Positions 18,111 to 27,375 of a stretch of 64,000 nt of DNA are shown in pieces. The stretch spans positions 2,664,617-2,728,616 of the forward strand of contig NZ_LR733413.1 of the NCBI RefSeq assembly GCF_902506345.1. Direction: 5' to 3'. Below the pieces are notes generated by a model. It had not been told where the DNA came from and searched no databases. It worked only from the letters and a program-made list of their open reading frames with translations. The stretch comes from Flavobacterium sp. 9R (GTDB lineage Bacteria; Bacteroidota; Bacteroidia; Flavobacteriales; Flavobacteriaceae). The translations under genes and the position numbers were made by a program. How positions within the stretch are numbered: position 1 is the first letter of the stretch; the number at the start of each line of letters is the position of its first letter.

Positions 18111-19130
18111 ATGCACAAAATAAAAGAAGGATACAGCATTGCCATTCCAGCTTATGGGAGACCTAAAGAATATGAAGAATTATTGCAGTCCATTCTTGAT
18201 ATGAATCGAATGCCAGATGAAGTTGTTATATGTGAAGATTTTTCAAAAGAGCGATCAGTAATTACTCAAATAACCAATCAGTTTAAGCCCTTATTTGAAT
18301 TAAAAAACGTTATTCTGACTTATGTTGAAAATGAAGAAAACCTTGGGTATGATGCTAATATTAGAAAATTAATTGATATAGCACTTTATAAATGGGTTAT
18401 CCTTATTGGTAATGATGATTTGTTTCTAAAAAGTGGATTAGAAGAGATTCATTCTTTTTGTCAGCGAAACAATTCTGTTGCAATGATTTCAAGACCTTTT
18501 GTGCGTTTTGAAAAAGACATAAATAAACCCTTAGGAATTTCTAGAATTTTGTCAGAAGAAACAATTATTAAGAAAGGTGATTCTCCTAAATTAATATTTA
18601 GAGCCTGTGGGTTTGTTGGCGGATTAGTGATTAATAAAATTTGGGCTAAAGAGTTGGCAACTGATAAATACGATGGCACGCTTTATTATCAAATTTATCT
18701 TGCTGCTCATGCCTTTTGCACAAATGGAATAGGATATTTGTCTATGCCTTCTGTAGCGGGAAGAGCAGGAAATCCACCACTTTTTGGGGATTCAGATAAG
18801 GATGGGAAAACACATATTTCAGGAGCATATTCTGCCAAAGGTAGAGCATCAATGTGGAAAGGAGTAATAGATATAAGTAATGATGTCGAAAGATTTTATA
18901 ACGTAAAAATAGCTCAAGAGTTAAGAAATGAGTTAATGATCCGACAGTCGTTTCATATTTTTGAAATGAATGTGGGAGTAACCAAAAAAATCTTATTTGA
19001 ACTTAAGACAGAATTAGAAAAACTGAGCCTATTCAATCACTGGTTTCCTAAACTTCTGTATTTTATAAATCTAAATTTTGGTAAAAACGCGTATTACTTT
19101 TATTACTTTGCACGAAAAATTTTCCAATAA
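18111..19130 (+). CDS. Family 2 glycosyltransferase
   Basis: 339 residues from the ATG at 18111. A TTG at 18081 in the same frame is within the predicted -7 box, so I reject it as start. GT-A fold markers are SIAIPAYGRPKEYEELLQSI at the N-terminus, EDFSKE, and the DxD-like metal site IGNDDLFLKSG (about 100). The C-terminal third is less conserved. The protein transfers a sugar from a nucleotide donor onto the lipid-linked polysaccharide repeat unit in the cytoplasm. Donor and linkage are unknown. The next glycosyltransferase starts 6 bp after its stop, so both are co-transcribed. Confidence 0.82.
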   Translation: MHKIKEGYSIAIPAYGRPKEYEELLQSILDMNRMPDEVVICEDFSKERSVITQITNQFKPLFELKNVILTYVENEENLGYDANIRKLIDIALYKWVILIGNDDLFLKSGLEEIHSFCQRNNSVAMISRPFVRFEKDINKPLGISRILSEETIIKKGDSPKLIFRACGFVGGLVINKIWAKELATDKYDGTLYYQIYLAAHAFCTNGIGYLSMPSVAGRAGNPPLFGDSDKDGKTHISGAYSAKGRASMWKGVIDISNDVERFYNVKIAQELRNELMIRQSFHIFEMNVGVTKKILFELKTELEKLSLFNHWFPKLLYFINLNFGKNAYYFYYFARKIFQ

Positions 19131-19136
19131 ACTTTC

Positions 19137-20252
19137 ATGAAAAAAGCATTAATTAACGATTGGTATTATGTAAACGGAGGTGCAGAAAAAGTAATCCATT
19201 CCTTGAATCAAATATGGGATGATTTTGATCATTTTGCATTAATCGATTTTCTGAATGAAAACGACAGAACTTTTATTTTAAATGGGAAAAAGGCAAAAAC
19301 AACCTTTATTCAAAATTTACCAACAGTTAAGTCCAATCACCGAAAGTTTTTACAACTTTTCCCCTTAGCTATTCAACAATTTAATTTGAGGGAATACGAA
19401 ATAATATTGAGCTCATCGTCTTCAATTGCAAAAGGAGTTCGTACTACCAAAAATCAGTTGCACATTTGTTATTGTCATTCCCCTATGCGTTATGCTTGGG
19501 ATTTACAAGAGCAGTATTTGGACGATGCTGGGTTGAAAGGACTAAAAAGAGCGTATGCAATATTTGTTCTGAATAAAATTAAAAAATGGGACATTGCTAA
19601 TTCCCACAACGTAAGTTTTTTTATTGCCAATTCTAAATGTATCGCCCAACGAATAAAAGCGATTTATAACCGAGAAGCAACAGTTATTTACCCTCCTGTA
19701 GATGTTGATTTTTTTAGTTTAGAAACTCAAAAAGAAGCGTATTATTTTACCGCCTCACGAATGGTTTCCTATAAAAAAACACAATTAATTGTTGAGACTT
19801 TTAATGAATTACCACACTTACAATTAATTGTAGCTGGCGATGGACCAGAGTTTCAAAAAATACAAAAAATAGCCAAAAGTAACATTCAACTTGTTGGATT
19901 TGTGGATGCCATACTTTTAAAAAAGTACATGCAAAAAGCCAAAGGATTTGTTTTTGCAGCAGAAGAAGACTTTGGAATTATTCCCGTAGAAGCTCAAGCT
20001 TGTGGAACTCCTGTTATTGCTTTTGGTAAAGGAGGCGCTCTCGAAACGGTACTTGAAGATAAAACGGGAACTTTTTTTAAGGAACAAACCATTAAAAGTG
20101 TTAAAGAAGCTATCTTACATTTCGAAACAATATCTTTTGATCCAAATGTAATTCGACAACATGCTTTGCAATTTTCTAAAGAAAGATTTGAAAGAGAAAT
20201 TAAATCTTTTGTGGAAGAAAAATATAAAGAACATAGCACTTCAAACAAGTAA
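19137..20252 (+). CDS. Family 4 glycosyltransferase
   Basis: 371 residues with the GT-B/GT4 pattern. The N-terminus has YYVNGGAEKVIHSL (acceptor-side Gly loop). HICYCHSPMRYAWD (about 103) is typical of mannosyltransferase-like GT4 members. A donor-binding E-x7-E region lies in the C-terminal half (AEEDFGIIPVEAQACGTPVIAFGKGG, cited in part), in which the two Glu bind the nucleotide sugar. It is a cytoplasmic enzyme of repeat-unit assembly. It starts 6 bp after the GT2 gene. The exact sugar is not predictable from sequence alone. Confidence 0.85.
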   Translation: MKKALINDWYYVNGGAEKVIHSLNQIWDDFDHFALIDFLNENDRTFILNGKKAKTTFIQNLPTVKSNHRKFLQLFPLAIQQFNLREYEIILSSSSSIAKGVRTTKNQLHICYCHSPMRYAWDLQEQYLDDAGLKGLKRAYAIFVLNKIKKWDIANSHNVSFFIANSKCIAQRIKAIYNREATVIYPPVDVDFFSLETQKEAYYFTASRMVSYKKTQLIVETFNELPHLQLIVAGDGPEFQKIQKIAKSNIQLVGFVDAILLKKYMQKAKGFVFAAEEDFGIIPVEAQACGTPVIAFGKGGALETVLEDKTGTFFKEQTIKSVKEAILHFETISFDPNVIRQHALQFSKERFEREIKSFVEEKYKEHSTSNK

Positions 20253-20323
20253 TTATGTGATAAAAACTTCCAAAAGGGAGTTATTACAAACCTCATTCTT
20301 TCTATATTTGTTCACAAGAACAT

Positions 20324-21313
20324 ATGTCTATGAAAAGAATACTTATCACTGGAGCTGCAGGATTTTTGGGATCGCATTTGTGTGATCGTTTTATTAAGGA
20401 AGGATACCACGTAATTGGGATGGATAACTTGATTACTGGAGATTTAAAAAATATCGAGCATTTATTTAAATTAGAACATTTTGAGTTTTACCATCATGAT
20501 ATTACCAAGTTTGTGCATATTCCAGGAAAGTTAGATTATATTTTGCATTTTGCATCACCAGCGAGTCCTATTGATTATTTAAAAATTCCAATTCAAACCC
20601 TAAAAGTTGGGTCATTAGGCACTCATAATTTATTGGGTTTGGCGAGAGTTAAAAAAGCCCGAATTCTTATCGCATCCACTTCAGAGGTATATGGAGATCC
20701 ATTAGTTCATCCACAAACGGAGGAATATTATGGAAATGTCAATACCATTGGACCTCGTGGGGTGTATGATGAAGCGAAACGTTTTCAGGAATCGATTACG
20801 ATGGCGTACCACACTTTTCACGGAGTAGAAACCAGAATTGTTAGAATATTTAATACCTATGGACCAAGAATGCGTCTCAATGATGGTCGTGTAATTCCAG
20901 CATTTATTGGACAAGCCATTCGTGGCGAAGACTTGACTATTTTTGGAGATGGGATGCAAACGCGTTCTTTTTGTTATGTAGACGACCAAGTAGAAGGCAT
21001 TTTTCGATTGTTGCATTCGGATTATGCATATCCTGTAAATATTGGTAACCCAGACGAAATTACGATTAAAGATTTTGCCGAAGAAATCATCAAGCTAACG
21101 GGCACTTCTCAAAAAGTGGTGTACCATCCATTACCAATAAATGATCCTTTGCAGCGTCAACCAGATACTACCAAAGCCAAAGAATTATTGGGTTGGGAGG
21201 CCAAAGTGAATCGTGCAGAAGGAATGAAAATTACCTATGATTATTTTAAATCGCTATCCAAAGAAGAGTTGTCTAAGGAAGAACATAAGGATTTTTCGAA
21301 GTATATTTTTTAA
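20324..21313 (+). CDS. UDP-glucuronate decarboxylase-like NAD-dependent sugar epimerase/dehydratase
   Basis: 329 residues of the extended SDR family. The Rossmann motif is [14 protein letters not shown] (GxxGxxG, about 8-21). The catalytic STSEVYGDP stretch is at ~117 and the YDEAKR motif (YxxxK) near 146. [11 protein letters not shown] and the C-terminal [10 protein letters not shown] fit UDP-xylose synthases (UXS), which convert UDP-glucuronate to UDP-xylose. The next best reading is a dTDP-glucose 4,6-dehydratase relative. It supplies an activated sugar to the polysaccharide locus. A TATATTTG box at 20303-20310 suggests its own promoter. The start could be 20324 or the ATG at 20330. Confidence 0.85.
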   Translation: MSMKRILITGAAGFLGSHLCDRFIKEGYHVIGMDNLITGDLKNIEHLFKLEHFEFYHHDITKFVHIPGKLDYILHFASPASPIDYLKIPIQTLKVGSLGTHNLLGLARVKKARILIASTSEVYGDPLVHPQTEEYYGNVNTIGPRGVYDEAKRFQESITMAYHTFHGVETRIVRIFNTYGPRMRLNDGRVIPAFIGQAIRGEDLTIFGDGMQTRSFCYVDDQVEGIFRLLHSDYAYPVNIGNPDEITIKDFAEEIIKLTGTSQKVVYHPLPINDPLQRQPDTTKAKELLGWEAKVNRAEGMKITYDYFKSLSKEELSKEEHKDFSKYIF

Positions 21314-21337
21314 TCCCAAAGCTCATTCTCATCATCA

Positions 21338-22687
21338 GTGAAGACCAAAACCGGTAGATATTCAGGATACATTCGGCCCTTTTCCTATGTTTTGGATAGT
21401 GCAATCATTTTAGTAGCGGCTATTTATTGTACCGATTTGCCTTTGTTGTCGTATGATCCTCTTGCTTTAATAATGGCTTGGTTCGTTATTGCATCGACCT
21501 TAGGATTTTATGAAGTCTATCGTTACACCAAAGTTATTGCTATACTGAATTGCGCTTTCAAACAGTGGATGCTATTTTTCTTGTTTTCGTTAGCCGTAAT
21601 CTTTATCAATAACTCAAGCGCCAGTATTCAAAAGACGTTCTTTTTTAGTTCTGTTGTTATTGCGGCTGTGTTGTTTTTTAAGTTGGCGATTTACTTTTTT
21701 CTCCAAAAATTCAGAGTGCTTTTTGGAGGTAATTTTAGAAAAGTGGTCCTTTTGGGTAGTCCAAAAAACATTGCGCCTTTGCAACATTTTTTTACCGAAA
21801 ACCCAGATTATGGTTATGTGTTAGAAAAAGTATTCGACTTAGAACATCATCGCAAAGATCATATTATAGAAAGTTGTGAGTATGTTTTAGCTCATAAAAT
21901 CGACGAGATGTACTGCGCGATGGACGACCTGAGTCAGAGACAAATCTCGGACTTGGTTGATTTTGCAGACAATAACTTGAAGACCTTGAAGTTTATTCCC
22001 AACGAAAAACAAATCCTTTCTCGAAACTTTACCTTCGATTATTACGATTACATTCCAGTAATTTCGTTGCGCACCATTGTTTTGGATAGTGCATTGAACA
22101 AAGGCATCAAAAGAGTTTTTGACCTACTATTTTCTTTATTGGTTATCATTGGGATTCTGTCTTGGCTCACCCCAATTTTAGCAATTATCATCAAACTAGA
22201 GTCTAAAGGCCCCTTGTTTTTTGTGCAAAAAAGAAACGGACTCAACTACCACGAATTTGATTGTTACAAGTTCCGTTCTATGAATTTGAATCCAGAAGCC
22301 CATATTGAGCAAGTTTCCAAAAACGACCCTAGAATTACTCGAGTGGGACGATTTTTACGAAAAACCAGCATCGACGAGTTACCGCAATTCATTAATGTTT
22401 TTTTGGGACAAATGTCGGTCGTGGGACCAAGGCCACATATGGTGAGCCATACCGAAATGTATGCGCAACGCGTCAATAAGTTTATGGTACGTCATTTTGT
22501 AAAACCAGGCATTACAGGATTGGCGCAAACCAAAGGCTATCGCGGCGAAGTAGAAAAAGAAACAGATATCATCAACCGAGTGAAATATGATATTTTTTAT
22601 ATGGAAAACTGGTCGATTTTGTTGGACATCAAAATCATTTTTATGACGATTTTCAACACCATCAAAGGTGAAGATAAAGCGTATTAA
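21338..22687 (+). CDS. Polyprenyl-phosphate sugar-1-phosphate transferase (exopolysaccharide initiating enzyme)
   Basis: 449 residues starting at a GTG (21338), 24 bp after the UXS-like gene. Four N-terminal transmembrane helices (about 15-125) and a CoA-binding-like domain (about 130-240) precede a fifth helix. The C-terminal bacterial sugar transferase domain is complete: FFVQKRNGLN, the FRSM motif, KTSIDELPQ with catalytic Asp-Glu, VVGPRPHM, and KPGITGLAQ. This WbaP/WcaJ-like enzyme transfers a sugar phosphate to undecaprenyl phosphate and starts repeat-unit synthesis at the inner membrane. It is followed after 1 bp by a GT2 gene, so they are translationally coupled. The first sugar is unknown. 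Confidence 0.9.
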   Translation: MKTKTGRYSGYIRPFSYVLDSAIILVAAIYCTDLPLLSYDPLALIMAWFVIASTLGFYEVYRYTKVIAILNCAFKQWMLFFLFSLAVIFINNSSASIQKTFFFSSVVIAAVLFFKLAIYFFLQKFRVLFGGNFRKVVLLGSPKNIAPLQHFFTENPDYGYVLEKVFDLEHHRKDHIIESCEYVLAHKIDEMYCAMDDLSQRQISDLVDFADNNLKTLKFIPNEKQILSRNFTFDYYDYIPVISLRTIVLDSALNKGIKRVFDLLFSLLVIIGILSWLTPILAIIIKLESKGPLFFVQKRNGLNYHEFDCYKFRSMNLNPEAHIEQVSKNDPRITRVGRFLRKTSIDELPQFINVFLGQMSVVGPRPHMVSHTEMYAQRVNKFMVRHFVKPGITGLAQTKGYRGEVEKETDIINRVKYDIFYMENWSILLDIKIIFMTIFNTIKGEDKAY

Positions 22688-22688
22688 T

Positions 22689-23465
22689 ATGGAAAAACTA
22701 GTTTCAATCATCATTCCAACCTACAATTCAGCCGATTTTATTGCTGACACGCTTGCTTCGGTACAACAGCAAACCTATCCAAATTGGGAAGTAATTTTGG
22801 TAGACGATGGTTCAACAGATGCAACGCTCGCCATCGCTCAACATATCGCTCAAACTGACCACCGCATTCGGATTTTCAAAAATCCAACCAATTCCGGAAC
22901 AGGTGTTACGCGTAATAATGCCCTCCATCATTGCCAAGGCAACTACATCGCTTTTTTGGACGCCGATGATTTATGGAAACCCAATAAGTTGGAACGGCAG
23001 CTTCAATTTATGCAAGAACAACAGCAGCCATTTACTTTTTCTTTTTACGAATGCATAGACGAAGCGGGAAATCCATTGCATAAACTAGTCGAAGCCCCCA
23101 AAAATCTATCCTACCGTCAGTTGTTTTTTTGCAACTATGTGGGCAACTTAACAGGCATTTACGACGCCGATTTTTTTGGAAAAATCGCCATTTCTTCCAT
23201 TCGAAAACGTCAAGATTGGATGCTTTGGCTCACCATTCTAAAGAAATTGAAAAGCGCCAAACCCGTTCCCGAAAGTTTGGCCTATTACCGCATTCGCAAC
23301 AACTCGCTTTCGGCTTCAAAGGTCGCCTTATTGCAACACAACTTTGCCGTTTATCGCCAATTTCATCGGTATAATTTTGTGGTGGCTTTGTTTATTATGC
23401 TCGGCTTTTTGTTTACACAATTGGTTGTTAAGCCTAGATATATCAAAAATGTAGTTACTGTTTAG
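22689..23465 (+). CDS. Family 2 glycosyltransferase
   Basis: 258 residues from the ATG at 22689, just after the previous stop; the in-frame ATG at 22668 lies within the upstream gene. Classic GT-A features are present: VSIIIPTYNSADFIADTL, VDDGSTD and the DxD site AFLDADDLWKPNK (about 87-99). RKRQDWMLWLTILKK (about 175) and a C-terminal hydrophobic stretch (FVVALFIMLGFLFTQ) suggest membrane association. This group resembles WcaA/WfgD-like transferases that add the second or later sugar of a repeat unit. It is the last gene of the plus-strand polysaccharide operon. Confidence 0.88.
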   Translation: MEKLVSIIIPTYNSADFIADTLASVQQQTYPNWEVILVDDGSTDATLAIAQHIAQTDHRIRIFKNPTNSGTGVTRNNALHHCQGNYIAFLDADDLWKPNKLERQLQFMQEQQQPFTFSFYECIDEAGNPLHKLVEAPKNLSYRQLFFCNYVGNLTGIYDADFFGKIAISSIRKRQDWMLWLTILKKLKSAKPVPESLAYYRIRNNSLSASKVALLQHNFAVYRQFHRYNFVVALFIMLGFLFTQLVVKPRYIKNVVTV

Positions 23466-23500
23466 GAGCAGAAACAATGGGTTTTATCAGTCATCATCGT

Positions 23501-23568
23501 CCCGTGATCCGCTATATCTTTATTTTTTTAAAGAAAAAAAACAAAGGATGCCGCTCCTCCCGGGGCTA
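23501..23568 (+). repeat. Possible palindromic intergenic (REP-like) element
   Basis: This GC-richer stretch in an AT-rich gap contains an A/T-run inverted repeat around 23516-23549 (ATCTTTATTTTTTT ... AAAAAAAACAAAGGAT), flanked by CCGC and CCGCTCC. I have an impression of similar sequences between genes of other flavobacteria but cannot check copy number. The plus strand could encode a 30-residue peptide from 23477, which I do not call as a gene. Confidence 0.35.
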
Positions 23569-23610
23569 AAAGGAGAGATTTAGCCTATTTGTTGGTAACC
23601 AAAAAACGAT

Positions 23611-24138
23611 TTATTTTTTATACCCAATCGTTGGTCTCTTGGGTTCGTTCTCTTTCTTCTCAGTCAACTCATCCAAATAGGAGAAAACCAATTCAATATT
23701 TTTGTCGTGATTTTCTAGTTTTTTCTTAATCTGCAGGATGTCGATTTTTAGGTCTGTGGTGTCCAAAAGCATTTGTCGTACTTTCGTAAATATGCGCATA
23801 ATTTGGATATTCACCTGAATGGCTTTATCGCTTTTTAAAACGCTCGATAACATCAAGACGCCGTGTTCGGTGAAAGCCATAGGTAAATAGCGCAAGCCCA
23901 TCTTATCCGAATTGGAGGTCGCAATTTGCGACCTCCAATTTTCAAATTCTGATTTAGTAAGCTCAAACATAAAATCTTCTGGAAACCGTGAAATATTACG
24001 TTTAACTTGCTCTTTTAATCTTTTAGTCTCAATTCCGTAAAGTATCGCTAAATCACGATCCAGCATCACTTTTTGGTTACGGATAAAGTATATTTTGTTA
24101 GCAATAGTTTCTTCCGAAAGTAGCGAATTGATAGTCAT
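23611..24138 (-). CDS. ORF6N domain DNA-binding protein
   Basis: 175 residues. The ORF6N domain is at the N-terminus: IYFIRNQKVMLDRDLAILYG, ETKRLKEQVKRNISRFPEDF and AFTEHGVLMLSSVL (about 15-115). A helical C-terminal tail (about 120-165) looks coiled. The domain occurs in phage antirepressors (KilA-N superfamily) and in stand-alone genes scattered through Bacteroidota chromosomes. No phage genes are next to it. It sits between the two arms of the polysaccharide locus and is transcribed against them. It may be a cargo gene or a remnant of mobile DNA; regulatory targets are unknown. Confidence 0.85.
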   Translation of the reverse strand: MTINSLLSEETIANKIYFIRNQKVMLDRDLAILYGIETKRLKEQVKRNISRFPEDFMFELTKSEFENWRSQIATSNSDKMGLRYLPMAFTEHGVLMLSSVLKSDKAIQVNIQIMRIFTKVRQMLLDTTDLKIDILQIKKKLENHDKNIELVFSYLDELTEKKENEPKRPTIGYKK

Positions 24139-24170
24139 ATGTTCTCTTTTGAAAACACTAATATACGATT

Positions 24171-25490
24171 TTATTTACTTTTTAAAAATGAAGTAAACTG
24201 CTTCAATTTCCCACGATGACTTCGTTCGAGTTTTTCTTTTCGAATGAAACTAAAAATCAATCCATTTTCTAAATACAAGGCAATAGCACTTTCGATTTTT
24301 TGAATTTGTGCTGCGTTCAATTCGGTTTGGCTTACATATTCAATTTCAAACGTATTGATTTGGGTTTGTTTGATGATAAATTCCTTGACATTACCGTCGT
24401 CTTCAATGATGCTTTTGGTCACATAATAAAAAGTCAATCCGGGTGATTTTTTTCCACTGGGTAATTGCGCCACATCATTGGTTCGCCCAATTAGTTGTTT
24501 GAGAATAGGTTTTTTTGGAGTGCTTTTTTCATCCAAAATACCAATATCACCCAAGTCATAGCGAATAAATGGATGTGCTTTATTGAAGAGAGAAGTAATC
24601 ACAATTCGCCCAGGAGTACCATTCGGAACCGCTTGATTGTTCTCGTCCAAAATCTCTACAAACAAGGTTTCAGCGTTGACTTGCCATTCTCCGACTTGAT
24701 TTTCAAAGGCAATCAAATCCAACTCAGACGCGCCGTATTCATTAACCACCGGAACGCCAAATTGTTTTTCTAAGAGTATCTTGTCTTCTGGGAAAAGCAT
24801 TTCTGAAGTGACGACACAAACCTTCAGCGTAGGACAAATCGTTTTGAGCACCTTGTTTTTTTGCTGCAAAAATTTGGCAAACATAACTATCGAAGAAGTA
24901 TAGCCATTGATGTAATCAAATTTTTTGGTCTCGAATTGTTTCAAAAAACCATCTAAAATCCTATCCGACAAATCAAAAATAGGAAAGCGATATCGATGAC
25001 TCAAAAAGTCTTTCAATCGTTCTTTTCTATAGCCCAAAAAATCCATCGGAATGCCATAAAATCGGGCTTGATAGGAGCTGTTAAAATCAATACCGTGCCA
25101 ACCAAATCGGGCGATATTCGATGCCCAAGTTAATGCATGGGTGTATTTGTCTTTGGCAAAAACAAAAGGAGTTCCGCTTGAGCCTGAGGTTTTATTGAGA
25201 TAAACATTTTTGGTTGTATAACCTTTCGACAAACGTTCCGCCAATGGTTTTTGAAGATGTTGTTTGTTTAAAACGGGTAAATCGTGCCAGTTTTCAATGG
25301 TTGTTTTGCCAACCAATGTTTTATAAAAAGTATTGTTCTTTAAATGATACGCCACAATTTCCTTCTTTTTTTTGGCTAAAAAGGCCTGGTGTTCGGCATC
25401 GGATAATTTAAAAATGGTATCCAATTCCAATTCTGCTTCACGAATTGGGAAACCATTGAGTCGAAGGGTTAAATCAAAAAGACGAAACAT
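24171..25490 (-). CDS. PaaK/CapK-like phenylacetate-CoA ligase family protein
   Basis: 439 residues from the ATG at 25490 (MFRLFDLTLRLNGFPI, a typical start for the family). The frame is open to 25586, but the extension lacks conservation features and enters the divergent promoter region. Adenylate-forming motifs are YLNKTSGSSGTPFVF (P-loop, about 125), NEYGASELD (about 265) and FIRYDLGDIG (about 338). Relatives encoded in capsule loci are called CapK and are thought to activate or transfer acyl groups for polysaccharide decoration; true phenylacetate degradation is unlikely here. It is 32 bp upstream of the ORF6N gene on the same strand and divergent from purD. Confidence 0.82.
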   Translation of the reverse strand: MFRLFDLTLRLNGFPIREAELELDTIFKLSDAEHQAFLAKKKKEIVAYHLKNNTFYKTLVGKTTIENWHDLPVLNKQHLQKPLAERLSKGYTTKNVYLNKTSGSSGTPFVFAKDKYTHALTWASNIARFGWHGIDFNSSYQARFYGIPMDFLGYRKERLKDFLSHRYRFPIFDLSDRILDGFLKQFETKKFDYINGYTSSIVMFAKFLQQKNKVLKTICPTLKVCVVTSEMLFPEDKILLEKQFGVPVVNEYGASELDLIAFENQVGEWQVNAETLFVEILDENNQAVPNGTPGRIVITSLFNKAHPFIRYDLGDIGILDEKSTPKKPILKQLIGRTNDVAQLPSGKKSPGLTFYYVTKSIIEDDGNVKEFIIKQTQINTFEIEYVSQTELNAAQIQKIESAIALYLENGLIFSFIRKEKLERSHRGKLKQFTSFLKSK

Positions 25491-25587
25491 TGCATAAAAT
25501 TTTATCAAAAATAAACTATCTAAGTGGGCATCGGTAGATATACACGAACTTTTTACAATTAAATTATTTTTTACGTTCAAAAGCAAT

Positions 25588-25595
25588 TATTTTTG
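25588..25595 (+). promoter_or_regulatory. Predicted -7 box of purD
   Basis: TATTTTTG, an exact TAnnTTTG box, 48 bp before the purD ATG. No convincing -33 TTG lies at the usual distance. Confidence 0.4.
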
Positions 25596-25643
25596 CACCA
25601 CTTCTTCAATAGGAGAAAAATCAACACAATAAACAACTACAAC

Positions 25644-26918
25644 ATGAATATTTTACTATTAGGTTCAGGTGGAAGAGAACATGCTTTTGCTTGGAAAATG
25701 ACTCAAAGTCCACTTTGTGACACGCTATTTGTAGCGCCTGGAAATGCAGGAACAGCAACGATAGCAACCAATTTAGATTTTAGCGCTACAGATTTTGAAG
25801 CCATCAAAGCCGTGGTGATAAAAGAAAACATAGAGATGGTAGTCGTAGGACCAGAAGACCCATTAGTAAAAGGCGTGTATGATTTCTTTTTGAATGATGC
25901 AGATTTAAAACATATCCCTGTTATCGGTCCTTCAAAATTGGGAGCACAACTTGAAGGAAGCAAGGAATTTGCTAAAGAATTCATGATGAATCACCAAGTT
26001 CCTACTGCGGCTTACGATAGTTTTACAGCCGAAACAGTAGAAAAAGGATGCGAGTTCTTGGCGACGTTACAACCGCCTTACGTTTTAAAAGCAGACGGAT
26101 TAGCGGCTGGAAAAGGTGTTTTAATTATTCAGGATTTAGCCGAAGCACAAACTGAATTACGCAATATGTTGGTAGGTCAAAAGTTTGGTGCGGCGAGTTC
26201 AAAAGTAGTTATCGAGGAATTTTTGGATGGAATCGAGTTAAGCTGTTTTGTACTAACCGATGGTAAAAGTTACAAAATTTTGCCTACAGCCAAAGATTAC
26301 AAACGAATTGGCGAAGGAGATACTGGATTGAATACTGGCGGAATGGGAGCGGTTTCTCCTGTGCCTTATGTAGATGCTGTTTTGATGGAAAAAATTGAAA
26401 CGCGAATTGTACAACCTACTATTGCTGGTTTACAAAAAGATGGCATTCCGTACAAAGGTTTCGTATTTATTGGTTTGATTAACGTGAATAACGAACCGAT
26501 TGTGATTGAATATAACGTTCGTATGGGTGATCCAGAAACCGAAGTAGTCGTGCCTCGCTTAAAATCGGATATAGTTGAGTTGTTTTTGGCAGTAGCCAAT
26601 GAAAAACTAGACGAATTCAATTTAGAAGTTGATGAAAGAAGCGCTACTACCGTAATGATAGTTTCAGGAGGTTATCCAGAAGATTTCGAGAAAGGGAAAG
26701 TAATTTCAGGTTTAGAAAACGTAGAAAACTCTATTGTTTTCCACGCGGGTACCAAATTAGACAACGGAGCTGTTGTTACTAATGGTGGACGAGTGATGGC
26801 TATTACTTCTTACGGAAGCAATTTTGAAGAGGCCTTACAGCAATCCTACGAAAATGTAAGTAAAATTCAATTCGAAAAAATGAATTATAGAAAAGACATC
26901 GGATTCGATTTGGTGTAA
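25644..26918 (+). CDS. purD: Phosphoribosylamine--glycine ligase
   Basis: 424 residues from the ATG at 25644 ([15 protein letters not shown], the canonical N-terminus). The upstream ATG at 25593 would overlap the -7 box. ATP-grasp markers are present: [53 protein letters not shown] and [10 protein letters not shown]. It catalyses the second step of de novo purine synthesis, joining glycine and phosphoribosylamine with ATP. It is monocistronic with its own terminator just downstream, and is not clustered with other pur genes. Confidence 0.97.
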   Translation: MNILLLGSGGREHAFAWKMTQSPLCDTLFVAPGNAGTATIATNLDFSATDFEAIKAVVIKENIEMVVVGPEDPLVKGVYDFFLNDADLKHIPVIGPSKLGAQLEGSKEFAKEFMMNHQVPTAAYDSFTAETVEKGCEFLATLQPPYVLKADGLAAGKGVLIIQDLAEAQTELRNMLVGQKFGAASSKVVIEEFLDGIELSCFVLTDGKSYKILPTAKDYKRIGEGDTGLNTGGMGAVSPVPYVDAVLMEKIETRIVQPTIAGLQKDGIPYKGFVFIGLINVNNEPIVIEYNVRMGDPETEVVVPRLKSDIVELFLAVANEKLDEFNLEVDERSATTVMIVSGGYPEDFEKGKVISGLENVENSIVFHAGTKLDNGAVVTNGGRVMAITSYGSNFEEALQQSYENVSKIQFEKMNYRKDIGFDLV

Positions 26919-26932
26919 ATTATAAGCACAAG

Positions 26933-26973
26933 AAAGCCCAGTAGTAAAAAATTAAACTACTGGGCTTTTTTAT
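26933..26973 (+). terminator. Intrinsic terminator after purD
   Basis: A 13-bp inverted repeat (26933-26945, AAAGCCCAGTAGT, and 26956-26968) with a 10-nt loop is followed by T residues. It begins 14 bp after the purD stop and could also stop the convergent DUF6341 gene. Confidence 0.88.
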
Positions 26974-27000
26974 TGTTAATTCTTACAATAGAGCTACGTC

Positions 27001-27231
27001 TTATTTTAAGAAAGAATGTGCTGTAGTGTCTTGGTTTTCAGTTCCTGCGTCATCAAAAATCTGCAATTGTTTGATCCAATAAACGATAGCTGCTGAACAG
27101 ATAATCATAAAAATCCAGTTGATGGTATTAGCAGCAAACCAAGAATAAAGTTCCAAATCACGCAATAAATCTAGTGGCTTGAATAAAATGTCTACAAATA
27201 AAAATTGTATTGCTTCGAAAAATGCTTTCAT
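27001..27231 (-). CDS. DUF6341-like small membrane protein
   Basis: 76 residues with one clear transmembrane helix (about 37-54, NTINWIFMIICSAAIVYWI) and an amphipathic N-terminus (MKAFFEAIQFLFVDILFKPLDLLRDLE). The tail TTAHSFLK matches what I remember of the DUF6341 family, found next to the DUF6427 and upp genes in Flavobacteriaceae, as here. Inner-membrane protein of unknown function. It is divergent from the DUF6427 gene across 144 bp. Confidence 0.75.
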   Translation of the reverse strand: MKAFFEAIQFLFVDILFKPLDLLRDLELYSWFAANTINWIFMIICSAAIVYWIKQLQIFDDAGTENQDTTAHSFLK

Positions 27232-27375
27232 AACTTATATAAATTAAGGATGTGTTGTGTTTTTCAGGGTAGCGAAAGAGTAAAAGCAATCAAAAATTGA
27301 ATAATCTTTAGCACTTGCGCATTTCCTTTTTAAACAAGTATTATATTTACAGTCACAAAAGTATAAAATATCCTT

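Noticed and set aside
23477..23569. 30-residue peptide on the plus strand
   Set aside because: It overlaps the palindromic element, is very basic at the end and has no conserved feature, so the element itself is the better explanation.
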